A stretch of 64,000 nucleotides of DNA, taken from contig CM049314.1 in NCBI GenBank assembly GCA_026874595.1, positions 4,872,229-4,936,228 of the forward strand, written 5' to 3'. Positions 1 through 12,100 of the stretch are shown one piece after another (position 1 is the first letter of the stretch; each line of letters opens with the position of its first letter). A program made the position numbers and the translations under genes. The DNA comes from Sipunculus nudus (Eukaryota; Annelida; Sipuncula; Golfingiida; Sipunculidae). A model generated the notes under the pieces. That model ran no database searches. It was not told where the DNA came from and worked only from the letters and a program-made list of their open reading frames with translations.

Positions 1-1514
1 AGAAATGCCAGTACATTGCAGTTTTCAAACTTTCAACCACCTGTTCGTAGTCAGACTTCAGTATTACCATTGAACCAGCCTGCCCAGACCTTGAGTCAAC
101 CAAATACTATAGGCCCTTTTACCAATAGAAATCTGCCACAAATTCAACAAGTTAACATTTCAGAAGCAAACAGAACAAACCAAACATTGCATCTATCAAA
201 TACATTGGGATCTTCATCAAATGGAAATTTATCACATTCTAGTCAAACAGAGGTTTCAACCAGGAACAGATTTGATAATACAAGGCTGTACACTAACACT
301 ACAGAGCAAGTTACCAATACAAATGTGATACTGGGACAACCTATCCTTCCATCAGCCACAAACAGATCTAATTGTACAAGGACAGACTCAAACACCACAG
401 CGCCAGTAACAGATAGAAGTTGGACATTCAATAGACCACAGCACAATTCATCTTCACACAGGACAGACTTTAACACCACAATGCCACTAACAACTGGAGG
501 TTCGAGATTCATTAGACCACAGGCCAGTTCATCGTCAAACAGATCAGCTATCATGAGACCACATTCTGATACACAAGAACCAGAGTCGTGTGGAAATTCA
601 ACAAATATTGATTCAGTAAGTAGTTCAAGCACACTTGTTTTCACAGGACTGGGCCATGCAAGGGCAGACTGCAACAGATTATCAACTAAAGAAAGAGCAC
701 GTCAAAACAGAGCAAGACGAAATCGAGAACGTAGAAAAAGAAAACGTAGAGAACGTAGGGAAATGGAGTTGAATAGATTTGTCTCGAATCGTAACACTCA
801 GGCAGTGAATGAATCAACTGCTAACAGGTCTGTGCATTCAGGACGAGATTCTAATATAACAGTGTCAGTTTCTGATAGAGATGAAACAAACAACAGGAGA
901 GCTCATTGGTCAACCATAAACAGAACTGATCTCACGAGGTATAACTCTGATTCTGCTAGATCAGCATCAAGTATGGTTGGTTCACACAATCAGTCAGGCC
1001 AAGCATCAAGGAATTCAGCATTTTCAGCACCACTGTCATTTGGAGGTGTTACACATACTCAGCAATTCCAGAGTTCAACCATACATAGGTCTGATTACAC
1101 AAGGTCACACTCAAGTGGAGATGAGACACACAATCAACCATCTCAAAGTTTGACCAGAAATGGTCCTGATTTAACCACTACAGCACCATTGTCTACAAGA
1201 AATTTGACAGCTGCTCAGCCAGTCCACACATCAACCATAAATAGACCTGATCAAATACTACCTAACATCAGAACTTCATGGATTCAAAATGAAGTGCACA
1301 CTCGGCCATTTTGTGGTTCTTCCACAAACACACGTAGCCTGACAAGGCCTCCTTTTAACAGTATAGGGACAGGATGTAGTAGAAATGTGACACATACTCA
1401 GCCACCCCCATGGTCAAGTGTAAACAGAAATAATTATGGAGCACCAGCATCCAGATTTGGGACATACAATCCACCTACCCTGCAATATCCTAGAGACAGA
1501 TACAGATGGAACAG
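1..1514 (+). CDS. Gene 1, exon 1 (5' partial): Asn/Ser/Thr/Arg-rich low-complexity region with a basic cluster
   Basis: Open from base 1 with no in-frame stop; the first codons are AGA AAT GCC, so the start lies upstream of the window. It encodes 504 full residues and ends in AG at a strong donor (ACAG|gtgagt, intron from 1515), phase 2. The protein is rich in N, S, T, R and Q, with degenerate ~30-40 residue repeats built around patterns such as ST-x-NR-x-D and TxPL. A dense basic stretch (RRNRERRKRKRRERR, about residues 237-251) could serve as a nuclear localisation or nucleic-acid-binding segment. No folded domain, signal peptide or membrane segment is visible. The AG left over joins the first A of 7901 to make AGA (Arg), which supports splicing to exon 2. 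Retention of the intron would stop translation one codon later (TGA at 1516-1518). Family assignment comes from the downstream exons. I do not recognise the protein. Confidence 0.75.
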
Positions 1515-4500
1515 GTGAGTTCTCACAGTAAATGATTTCATTTCAGGACAAGGAGATACTCTTTTTATAGAGTTTTAATTTTTTTAGGACAGGTCCATGG
1601 CCTGTTGGTGGCACTGTCTGTTGAATGAGGATGAAGGTATCCATACGAGATAATTGATATTTATTGTTGTATCCCCTGACAAACTTGGGGATAGTATGGT
1701 TTAAGGACGGTCATGCCAACACCTCAAAAAATTTGTTTTTGATGTGATAACTGGAGAAAGATTTCAATGATCTTTACCAAACTTGACATGTCCATAGATA
1801 TGGGTGAGAGGACTAAGCCTTTTCAAGATGGGTCATGACCTTTACTGAATGACCTTGAAAAGGTCCATTTTGGGGGGAAAATCGCACAAATTCTTAAATA
1901 TCTCAAGAAATATTGCATTGATTGATCCAAAAATCAAAGTGACTGAAGATCTTGATAGTGTTGTCATATGTTTGAAACTAATGGTGCCACCTATTATCCT
2001 TTCTTGTTTTTGTGCCATTCATACCTCAATCATTGCCACTTGTCAGTTCTGTGAGCAAGTCAAAAACTAATGGACAGATGTTTTCATTTTATGCATATAC
2101 ATAGGTATGGGTTATTGAATGATGTATATTCGAATTAGGGTCATGACCTTTCCTATGAGAGGGACCTTGACCTGGAATATTGCCATACATGGTGAAAAAT
2201 CACAAAAAAATCATAAATATCTCAATAAGGGTATGCATGAATTGGTCCAAAAATCAAATTGACTGAAGATCTTGGACAGCTTTGTCTTCTGAGAAAGACA
2301 GGTGGCGCCACCTCCTGTCTTTTTCTGGTTTAGCACCTTCAAATACACAGTCATTGTCACTTGACAGTACTGTGAGCATTTGAAGTAAAAAACCAATGGA
2401 CAGATTGGGCTAAAATTATGCATGTCCATTGATTCCATTGAAAACCTTCAATATCTTGATAATTAATGCATGGATTGTCATGAATCTTGGCTTGAATATT
2501 GAGCATGACTAGTTTGGCAGTTCCTGAAAAGTGGTGGCGCCACCTGAATTTTTTGTTATTTTAACAAATATTGTTTCTTTTTTTTTTACTATAAAATGAC
2601 AACAGGCATGTCATTTTCTTAGCTGGGATTGCATCTAGTGTCCCAAAACCTGGTGTGTTATTGATCACAAGTGGATGCCCTTTAGTAATCACCCTGTCTT
2701 TTTGTCTGTTTTTCTGTCTGTCTGTCCATCTGTCTGTCCTTCCATCCATACACACAAATTTGTTTCCAGTTGGTAACTACAGGTTGGATTGACACATGGA
2801 TTTCAAACTTGACTTTAATATGGCCCACCACTAAAGCAAGACCCTATATGATTTTTGGGTCATGAGATCAAAGGTCAAGGTCACAGGACTGACTTATTTA
2901 AAAAAGATTATGGCTGCATTTTAAGCCAAGCTTTTCATCCCAAACTTTCCATCTTGCACATTTAGCTGACTTGCCAGTATGGGGAGAGCATAAATGAATT
3001 TGGAGTCACAAGGTCAAAGGTCAAGGTCACAGGGGCCATCTGTAAACAAATTAGATTCTAGATAATAACTAGTTTGACATATTGGTTTCAGACTTAACCT
3101 ATATATGGCTCACCACTAAAGTGAGAATTGTGTTGTTTTAGGGTTCAAAGGTCAAGGTCACAGGACCCATTTCTTTAAAAAGAATGGGTGTGCATTTCAA
3201 GCCAAACTTTTCATCGCATACCTTCCACTTTCAAGATATTGCTAACCTGCCAAAAGGAGAAGATTCTATTCAATTTTGGGGTCCAAAGGTCAAGGTCAAA
3301 GGGCCCACCCATTCACAAATTAGTTTCAGATGATAATTCTGCTCTGGATAGACAGATTGACTTCAAACTTGATTTATTAATTACCCATGACTTAAGTAAA
3401 TTCATTTTGATTTTTAGGGTCCAGAGATCAAAGTTGAAGGTCACAGGGGCCACATCTTTAAAAAGATTGTGGATGCACTGTAAATCAAACATTTCATCCC
3501 AAACTTTCCATCTTTCACACATGGCTTACTTGCCCAAAGTGAGGAAATCTGTAGATTTTGAGGTTACCTGGTCACAGGTCAAGGTCACTTTTTAAAAGAT
3601 TGTTAAAATAATCTAAATGCTGCAAGTTCAAGGATAATAAGTTTTCTTTGGTCATTGGTTAAGGTCACAGGACTGTCATTCTGAAAAAAATTCTCTTTAA
3701 AAATATCCTTATAGACAAATATAGCTGAGCGTCGAGCCAAGTGGGTCCCTTGTTTAGGAATGATCTGCCTTATTGGCCTGAAATAGACTCGCATTCAAGA
3801 CTGTTGGCACCATCTGCAATCGTTTTCGTGTGGCTTGCATCCATTTATTTGTTTTAGGTCAAAATTGCTCATATTTCAGGAGTCATTCAATGTGTTGGTC
3901 TGAAATTTGGCATGTACATCCTCCTTGGGGAGTTTTCTCTTAAAGCAGACAGGTGGCACCACCAACCTTACTGTTTTCATATTGATCAAAGTGTTTCATC
4001 AGTTCCTGTAAACTGGTGGGGTCACCTGTATTTTCTCAATTTTTAGGCATTTTTACTCTATTTATGCGACCTTCAAATGAATTGTTCATCCGTTTACACA
4101 GAACAAACTGTAACTTCTGAACCTAGAATCTTCTGATTTGACATCCAGGGAGACTTATAAGAAATTGAGTCCCTGTTACCCATATTCTCTGAGCTCGTAA
4201 GTACCCCTGAGAATTAAAAAAAAAAAAAAATTGATACAAAAGCTCCAGTATCTGAATAACTAATGCCTTGATAGCCATGATTCTTTGGATACTTATTGAA
4301 CATGGAGTGTTTCATCAGTTTCTGCAGACTAGTGGCACTAACTGTATTTTTTTTCAATTTTTATGCATTTTTTTTATATATGAGATCTTCAAATGAAGTA
4401 GTCATCTGTCCAAAAGCCCACTCTAGCCCATTTCAAAGGACTATTCACAAAATTCATGATTTTATTTTGCTCTCTGGCAGTCATTTAGCTCATTGTTCAA

Positions 4501-4989
4501 TGTTTCTTGAATTCAGCTGAGTGTCATGGCCCATTGGCCGCTAGTTTATTTATCTTAGATATTATAATTCTTACCCTACCTGGAGAGATAAGAATTCTAT
4601 AAAGTATAAATCTCCCTGGAAAGATGAAAATTCCTATTTTCTTGGAATTCTGATTCTTTAAGGAGAAGTGAGAATTTTTCTTTATTTCTTGAGGGATGAC
4701 ATTTCTTATTTTTCTGGGACAGATGGTAATTCTAATTTCTATTGGAGAGATGAGACTTTTAATTCTTCAATGAGAGACGCTGATGTTAATTTTCCCTTGA
4801 GGAATTAGGAATTCAATTCATTCTGGATATATGAGAATTCTAATTTTTCCTGGAGAGATGAACATTTATAACTATTTTGGAGAATAGAGATTAGTGATTC
4901 TTCCTTGGACAACAAAAGAGATTCTTGTTTATTCTTTAAGAAGGAGAATTCTTATTCTGCTGTGAACAATACATATTCTGGTTATTTTT
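1515..4989 (+). repeat. Gene 1 intron 1, first part: interspersed repeats
   Basis: No exon is supported here. A hairpin start (GTATCCCC at 1669, GGGGATA at 1687) matches the hairpins opening the elements at 22115 and 63549. Units with the GGTGGCGCCACC palindrome occur near 2298 and 2532. From about 2860 to 3600 there are repeated AGGTCA half-sites (AAGGTCAAAGGTCAAGGTCAC at 3010-3031 is the clearest). Element-end-like sequences (CAGCTGAG followed by a 'cccatgggtcccttgtt' relative) lie near 3723 and 4515. From 4555 to 4985 the sequence is AT-rich, with loosely repeated 'gagaattct' blocks. Confidence 0.6.
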
Positions 4990-7597
4990 AGCTCAGCTGA
5001 CTATATATCATCTGAGAGCAGTCGTGGTCCGTTGTCCGTCCGTCAGGCTGTCCGTCCGGATGTCCGTTGTAAGACTGGCATATTTTGACACCATTGGACC
5101 TATGAATCTGAAATTCGGCATACAGTTAGATGTCCCAAAAATCTGCCGAAAATTGGGTCAATAGGACTTCGTTCCTTCGAGATAATATGGAATAACCTAA
5201 AATTTTATAAGAAATCTATTTTCACATTTCAGGACTGCCTAATATCTAAACCACTCATATTGTTTTCTTCATATTTACCATAAATATTCCTCTATATAGT
5301 TCCTATGTACATGCCAGGAATTAAGTCAGTATTATTTAATTTGAAAAAGTTATGGGCCCAAACATAATGGACTTTGTAAAAAAAATCAGGAAAGATGTTG
5401 GTCTCTTAGGACCAAAAGTGTTAAAGGTACGGAATTTTTTTCAGTAATACAACATTAATTAATCGAAATTTGATTGTATACCAAAAATTAGATTGAAATC
5501 TGTTAATTTTTTTTAAATATAGGCTAAAATATAAAATTGGTACCATTAATTTTGCCCAAGTTTGACCATGGCATGTTTTTTTCCTGTAACTGCTGTGGAT
5601 TTAATTTTCAAAGCATGTTTTTGTTACCATTTCAACTGTTAACACCAAAAATTTGAAACCAGTTAATCAAATACTGTAGATTTTATTCAAGTTTTCAAGC
5701 TCCATGTCACATCAAGCTAGTGTTATGCAGTTTGCTAGAGCTCAGCTCCCCAGCTTCAGCTCTAAGTTCCTTAAATTTGGCATACAGTTAGATGTCTCAA
5801 AAATATCATACCGTACCAAGAATTTGATCACTAGGACTTAATTCCTTCGAGATATTAATGAAAACTTCATTTTTCCATTAAAAACCCATTGTTACACTGT
5901 AAGACTGCCTAATATCAAAACCACTGATCTGACTTTGATCATATATAATATACATATTTTTCTATACATTCGCTATGCACATGCCAGAAATGATGTCAGT
6001 ATTGCGTAATTGTTTTAATTATGGGCCCAAACATAATGCACTTTTTAAAAAATCTAGAAATATATTTACTCCCTTAACAAGAGGATGGCTGAATCTAGAG
6101 ATTTTTTGTCAGGGATGTAACATTATTTAATCAAGATTCAATTGAATACCCAAAATTAGTTCTGAATTTTTTCAAATTTTATAAGTTATTAGTATAAATA
6201 TAAAATTAGTATCTTAAATTTTGCCCAACTTTGACCATGGCACGTTTGTTTCCTGAGAGCACTGTTGATATAATTTTCATATCATGAACACATAAGGATT
6301 TCATCTTTATAGTTTAGAAAGCTGAAAGAAATAGGCCAAATAATGAAGCTTTTATTAATGTTTTTATGAGACCATGTCAGACCCAGGCTCAATCCAGCCC
6401 CTCTTCAGTCACATGTATGTTGACTTTGTTGACCTTTCATTAGATTATGCAAGCTTGAGGCGAGGCATACACTGGGGCAGCCAGGCAGCTAATGCCCAGC
6501 CACAGTTGATCCAGGTGTCCCACCCAACTCATCTAGCAATTGTTTTGGAAAAAAACATAACAATAAACAATAAATTAATAATTTTATATTGTTTTTTTTT
6601 TAAATAACAAATTAAAGAAAAATTAATAGAAAAGGAATTTGTTTGTTGATCAGTAACAGAAAATTAACTTGCAGTTACTGATGATGTAAGAATCTTGTAT
6701 GGATGGATAGAATGTCAATGTCAATGTTATTCCAAATAACACCATGTAGACACCTATGGTATTTTCAGTTAAATTTTAATGATAAAAAATAAATCCTATT
6801 ATTCATTACTAATCATTAGGGATCATATGAAGGAAATTAATGATAGACAAAGATGTAGTTGATAATATTAATCTAGATTCCTGCTGTGTCTAGTGTGTAG
6901 ATTGATGTGAAAGTAGTCCAAAGTGAATATATTACATTTATTTTTTTTTAATATAAATAAAAGCCATAAAACCAGGTACTTATGATCATTATTTGAATTT
7001 GTGAATTTCGTATATTCTGGATTCTCAACATCATTGTTTGGCTAAAACTGTGTAAATACTAGACATGGTGCAAAAGCTTTGCTGATGTATTTGAATACGA
7101 ATATGAATATGTACTGCATTAAAAAATTTTATTGCATAAGCATGGGAATTCAGGTTAAAATGAAAGTATTTGAATACCAGTGCATTCATGAATATATTCT
7201 ATAATATTATTTTAATAATCATTTCAGTTATATTTATTTTAAAAAAATCATATGATTTTCTTATTATTTTCTTTAATAAAAATTATATTGGCACAATATT
7301 TGGTATTAAATTTTAATAAATAGTTAAATTCTTTTATTATATGTGCTGCTAATAAGTTATATGGCCAAAGTCAAAATCTGTGTGACAATAGCACTCCATT
7401 TGTTAATAAAATAAATGAAATCAATCCTCTTCCCTGGCTCCAAAGATACTATCCAAATCATACATATGCTAAACACCAACAACTCATAAAAAAGCTTATA
7501 TTTATTACCACACAAAACCAGCATCTGCCTCATTCCCAAATCATATTTTTTTTCATATATAACAGCTGAGCGCCATGACCCATGGGTCCCTTGTTTT
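4990..7597 (+). repeat. Composite interspersed repeat bounded by AGCTCAGCTGAC and CAGCTGAGCG
   Basis: It starts with AGCTCAGCTGACT and a 'ccgtccgtc' tract, and ends near 7564-7597 with CAGCTGAGCGCCATGACCC followed by a tail seen in many copies here. The two ends are inverted relatives of each other. Inside are two related units beginning near 5100 and 5760, recognisable by 'cataCAGTTAGATGTC' and 'ttccttcgagat'. The same units recur at 30.78-31.3 kb and 31.86-32.4 kb. No coding capacity was recognised, so it is probably non-autonomous. Confidence 0.6.
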
Positions 7598-7900
7598 AGA
7601 AAGAATTCTGCTGATCCTCATTTTTTTGGAAAAGCCAACATCAAAGTTTTTGGAAATGTTTGCACATTGAGGAACTCTGAAATGCAATGATGCACAAGAT
7701 TTAGGAACCTCTAAATTAAGACATGTATAATATCAGAACAAGAATTTTTTTGATAATATTACTAACTTTTTATATTCTTGTACACTTAGAAGAATCTAAT
7801 TAGTAATTTTTCAAAGGATGTGTGAGAGATTACTAGTTCTCTGTGAGAAAAAAATGCATAATAATTTAAAAAAAAATTATTTTGTTATTTCCATATTCAG

Positions 7901-8012
7901 AAACAACCAAAACAATGGAAGTTCAAATTCTCGCTATGTATGGACTCGAGAGGGTGCCAACAGACATTCTGATTGTTCAAACACAACGTCTGGCAGTAAC
8001 CGGGAGAACCAG
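7901..8012 (+). CDS. Gene 1, exon 2
   Basis: The acceptor is ttattttccatattcag|A (exon from 7901) and the donor ACCAG|gtatgt (exon ends 8012). The first A completes the Arg codon left by exon 1, and 37 codons follow, ending in phase 0 (...SNRENQ). The peptide has the same Asn/Ser/Arg-rich style as exon 1 (NNGSSNSRYVW, SDCSNTTSGSN), which supports continuity. Phase 0 output matches an exon 3 beginning at the tag|GTT acceptor and also matches the candidate exon at 8178. Because the exon is 112 nt, skipping it changes the phase. Exon 1 could then still join in frame to the alternative cag|G acceptor inside the downstream repeat unit. Confidence 0.7.
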
Positions 8013-8177
8013 GTATGTATTGTGTAGCCAGGCAGCACATCAAACTACAGGCTGAGGCAAACATAGCTTTTAAATTTTTTTTTTTAAAAAGTAGAATATA
8101 TTTAATACAAAAATAATTGTGAGTTTTTTTTTTCTAGAGCACTTACTCGTTTTATTTCGCTCATTTACCTTTAGCAG

Positions 8178-8285
8178 GCCTTATCAGATTATGGGCTGAA
8201 GCTGCCCGTGACAAACACCACTCAGTTAGGGCTCCCTACAAGCCAAAATGAGGACCGCCCTGCAAGATCAGGCCACGCTTTATAA
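8178..8285 (+). CDS. Candidate alternative terminal exon of gene 1 (35 codons plus stop)
   Basis: A pyrimidine-rich acceptor (cgctcatttacctttagcag|G) is followed by an open phase-0 reading frame, ALSDYGLKLPVTNTT..., that ends at TAA 8283-8285. It would extend the phase-0 end of exon 2 and give a truncated protein lacking the SDDDC and FYNYL exons. The only donor-like GT nearby (CCG|gtgatc, about 8289) lies after the stop. The peptide around NEDRPARSGHAL weakly resembles the gene 3 candidate exon at 58343 (LEDQTSTDHSGSS), so it may be a decayed cassette exon. Transcript evidence would decide. Confidence 0.35.
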   Translation, partial: ALSDYGLKLPVTNTTQLGLPTSQNEDRPARSGHAL

Positions 8286-8408
8286 CCGGTGATCTGTATA
8301 CATTCAGCAGGCAGACCTCAGGCAGAAATCTCCAATACATGCAGAACAATATACAATATATTTGGTTATTACGGAATATTTCACACACATGGTAGGTGTC
8401 ATTGGAGA

Positions 8409-8614
8409 AATAAGAAACTTCTTAAAAGGTCTAGTGGGTTTATTTTAAGTGACACGATACTTGTAAGCAATGAGGCATTGTAAAAAATGATGAAAATATT
8501 TGCATCCTCATGGGGCCTTATAATGCGATCCTCAAAGTTAGATGTCCAGGCACTCTGGCAGGCCAGTGATTTGGCCATAATGTCAGAGGGCCGATCTGGC
8601 ACTAGGGCTGAAGC
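8409..8614 (+). other. Intronic segment shared with gene 3 intron
   Basis: This segment aligns by eye with 59909-60071 and then 60661-60697, in the comparable intron of gene 3. Examples are TGACACGATACTTGTAAGCA against TGACAGTGTACCTGCAGGCC, followed by AAAAATGATGAAAATATTTG against AAAAATGATAATAAATATTT. Indels break any common reading frame, so conserved coding is unlikely. It may be an ancestral intron remnant, an old mobile element copied with the genes, or a regulatory or RNA element. Confidence 0.55.
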
Positions 8615-9196
8615 AAACATACCTATTTTAACCGTTCTTAAAGAAGAATATGTTAAAAACAAAATGATGAGGAGGTCAAAACAAAATGATGAAAAACTTT
8701 TAGTAAGAAAGGGTACAAATATATGCCCTGCTAATGTGATTTCATTAATATTAATATATGTAATTAAACATCAACGTAGAATCTGGTTTGTGTAATGGCA
8801 GTCATTGTGAGAGCCAAGCTGGTCTGGCCAAGCTTTAGCTGTGATATTCATCTGAAATGATACATTCTGGTTCACATTGTTAGTTAAAAAAATACGCACT
8901 AGGTGGCTCTAACAGATAATTCACTCAGTATCAAGGAACTGCATCTGATGAGAGGCAGATACACAGTGACAACAGCGCCACCTGTTCATTACATAGCCCC
9001 CTTTAGCACCTGACCATATACAGTTATGATGCTTTATAACTTGCCATTAGCAGTGAACTATTTTACCACCCATCATGTGGCATTCTTCATGGTTAGATGG
9101 TTAAGGGAAAAACAGGATATAAGAGCTGAAACACATGCACAGTTTAAGTCTTAATAAGCAAGTTACAATTTATGTACAGGTTAAATGCTGTATTTC
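8615..9196 (+). other. Intron sequence before the 78-bp array
   Basis: No exon or repeat is recognised. The last bases (aaatgctgtatttcag, to 9196) form a good 3' splice acceptor directly abutting the first, truncated repeat unit. This suggests that the array grew from a real acceptor. Confidence 0.4.
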
Positions 9197-12100
9197 AGGA
9201 GATCTGATCAGTCAGATGATGACTGTAATGTATGTACATTGTAGGTTGATAATGTGTCACCTGAGACCTGCAGGAGGAGATCTGATCAGTCAGATGATGA
9301 CTGTAATGTATGTACATTGTAGGTTCATAATGTGTCACCTGAGACCTGCGGGAGGAGGTCTGACCATTCAGATGATGACTGTAATGTATGTACATTGTAG
9401 GTTGATAATGTGTCACCTTAGACCTGCAGGAGGAGGTCTGATCAGTCAGATGATGACTGTAATGTATGTACATTGTAGGTTGATAATGTGTCACCTTAGA
9501 CCTGCAGGAGGAGGTCTGATCAGTCAGATGATGACTGTAATGTATGTACATTGTAGGTTGATAATGTGTCACCTGAGACCTGCAGGAGGAGGTCTGATCA
9601 GTCAGATGATGACTGTAATGTATGTACATTGTAGGTTGATAATGTGTCACCTGAGACCTGCAGGAGGAGGTCTGATCAGTCAGATGATGACTGTAATGTA
9701 TGTACATTGTAGGTTGATAATGTGTCACCTGAGACCTGCAGGAGGAGATCTGATCAGTCAGATGATGACTGTAATGTATGTACATTGTAGGTTGATAATG
9801 TGTCACCTGAGACCTGCAGGAGGAGGTCTGATCAGTCAGATGATGACTGTAATGTATGTACATTGTAGGTTGATAATGTGTCACCTGAGACCCGCAGGAG
9901 GAGATCTGATCAGTCAGATGATGACTGTAATGTATGTACATTGTAGGTTGATAATGTGTCACCTGAGACCCACAGGAGGAGGTCTGATCAGTCAGATGAT
10001 GACTGTAATGTATGTACATTGTAGGTTGATAATGTGTCACCTGAGACCTGCAGGAGGAGGTCTGATAAGTCAGATTATGACTGTAATGTATGTACATTGT
10101 AGGTTGATAATGTGTCACCTGAGACCTGCAGGAGGAGATCTGATCAGTCAGATGATGACTGTAATGTGTGTACATTGTAGGTTGATAATGTGTCACCTGA
10201 GACCTGCAGGAGGAGGTCTGATCAGTCAGATGATGACTGTAATGTCTGTACATTGTAGGTTGATAATGTGTCACCTGAGACCCGCAGGAGGAGATCTGAT
10301 CAGTCAGATGATGACTGTAATGTATGTACATTGTAGGTTGATAATGTGTCACCTGAGACCCGCAGGAGGAGATCTGATCAGTCAGATGATGACTGTAATG
10401 TATGTACATTGTAGGTTGATAATGTGTCACCTGAGACCCGCAGGAGGAGATCTGATCAGTCAGATGATGACTGTAATGTATGTACATTGTAGGTTGATAA
10501 TGTGTCACCTGAGACCTGCAGGAGGAGGTCTGATCAGTCAGATGATGACTGTAATGTATGTACATTATAGGTTGATAATGTGTCACCTGAGACCTGCAGG
10601 AGGAGGTCTGATCAGTCAGATGATGACCGCATGTATGTACATTGTAGGTTGATAATGTGTCACCTGAGACCTGCAGGAGGAGGTCTGATCAGTCAGATGA
10701 TGACTGTAATGTATGTACATTGTAGGTTGATAATGTGTCACCTGAGACCTGCAGGAGGAGGTCTGATCAGTCAGATGATGACTGTAATGTATGTACATTG
10801 TAGGTTGATAATGTGTCACCTGAGACCTGCAGGATGAGATCTGATCAGTCAGATGATGACTGTAATGTATGTACATTGTAGGTTGATAATGTGTCACCTG
10901 AGACCTGCAGGATGAGATCTGATCAGCCAGATGATGACTGTAATGTATGTACATTGTAGGTTGATAATGTGTCACCTGAGACCTGCAGGAGGAGGTCTGA
11001 TCAGTCAGATGATGACTGTAATGTATGTACATTGTAGGTTGATAATGTGTCACCTGAGACCTGCAGGAGGAGGTCTGATCAGTCAGATGATGACTGTAAT
11101 GTATGTACATTGTAGGTTGATAATGTGTCACCTGAGACCTGCAGGAGGAGATCTGATCAGTCAGATGATGACTGTAATGTATGTACATTTTAGGTTGATA
11201 ATGTGTCACCTGAGACCTGCAGGAGGAGGTCTGATCAGTCAGATGATGACTGTAATGTATGTACATTGTAGGTTGATAATGTGTCACCTGAGACCTGCAG
11301 GAGGAGGTCTGATCAGTCAGATGATGACTGTAATGTATGTACATTGTAGGTTGATAATGTGTCACCTGAGACCTGCAGGAGGAGGTCTGATCAGTCAGAT
11401 GATGACTGTAATGTATGTACATTGTAGGTTGATAATGTGTCACCTGAGACCTGCAGGAAGAGATCTGATCAGTCAGATGATGACTGTAATGTATGTACAT
11501 TGTAGGTAGGTAATGTGCCACCTGAGACCTGCAGGATGAGATCTGATCAGTCAGATGATGACTGTAATGTATGTACATTGTAGGTTGATAATGTGCCACC
11601 TGAGACCTGCAGGAGGAGATCTGATCAGTCAGATGATGACTGTAATGTATGTACATTGTAGGTTGATAATGTGTCACCTGAGACCCCCAGGAGGAGGTCT
11701 GATCAGTCAGATGATGACTGTAATGTATGTACATTGTAGGTTGATAATGTGTCACCTGAGACCTGCAGGAGGAGGTCTGATCAGTCAGATGATGACTGTA
11801 ATGCATGTACATTGTAGGGTGATAATGTGTCACCTGAGACCTGCAGGAGGAGGTCTGATCAGTCAGATGATGACTGTAATGCATGTACATTGTAGGGTGA
11901 TAATGTGTCACCTGAGACCTGCAGGAGGAGGTCTGATCAGTCAGATGATGACTGTAATGTATGTACATTGTAGGTTGATAATGTGTCACCTGAGACCTGC
12001 AGCAGGAGGTCTGATCAGTCAGATGATGACTGTAATGTATGTACAATGTAGGGTGATAATGTGTCACCTGAGACCTGCAGGAGGAGGTCTGATCAGTCAG

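Noticed and set aside
243..674. Minus-strand 143-codon ORF within gene 1 exon 1
   Set aside because: Shadow of the low-complexity coding frame; no splice or family support.
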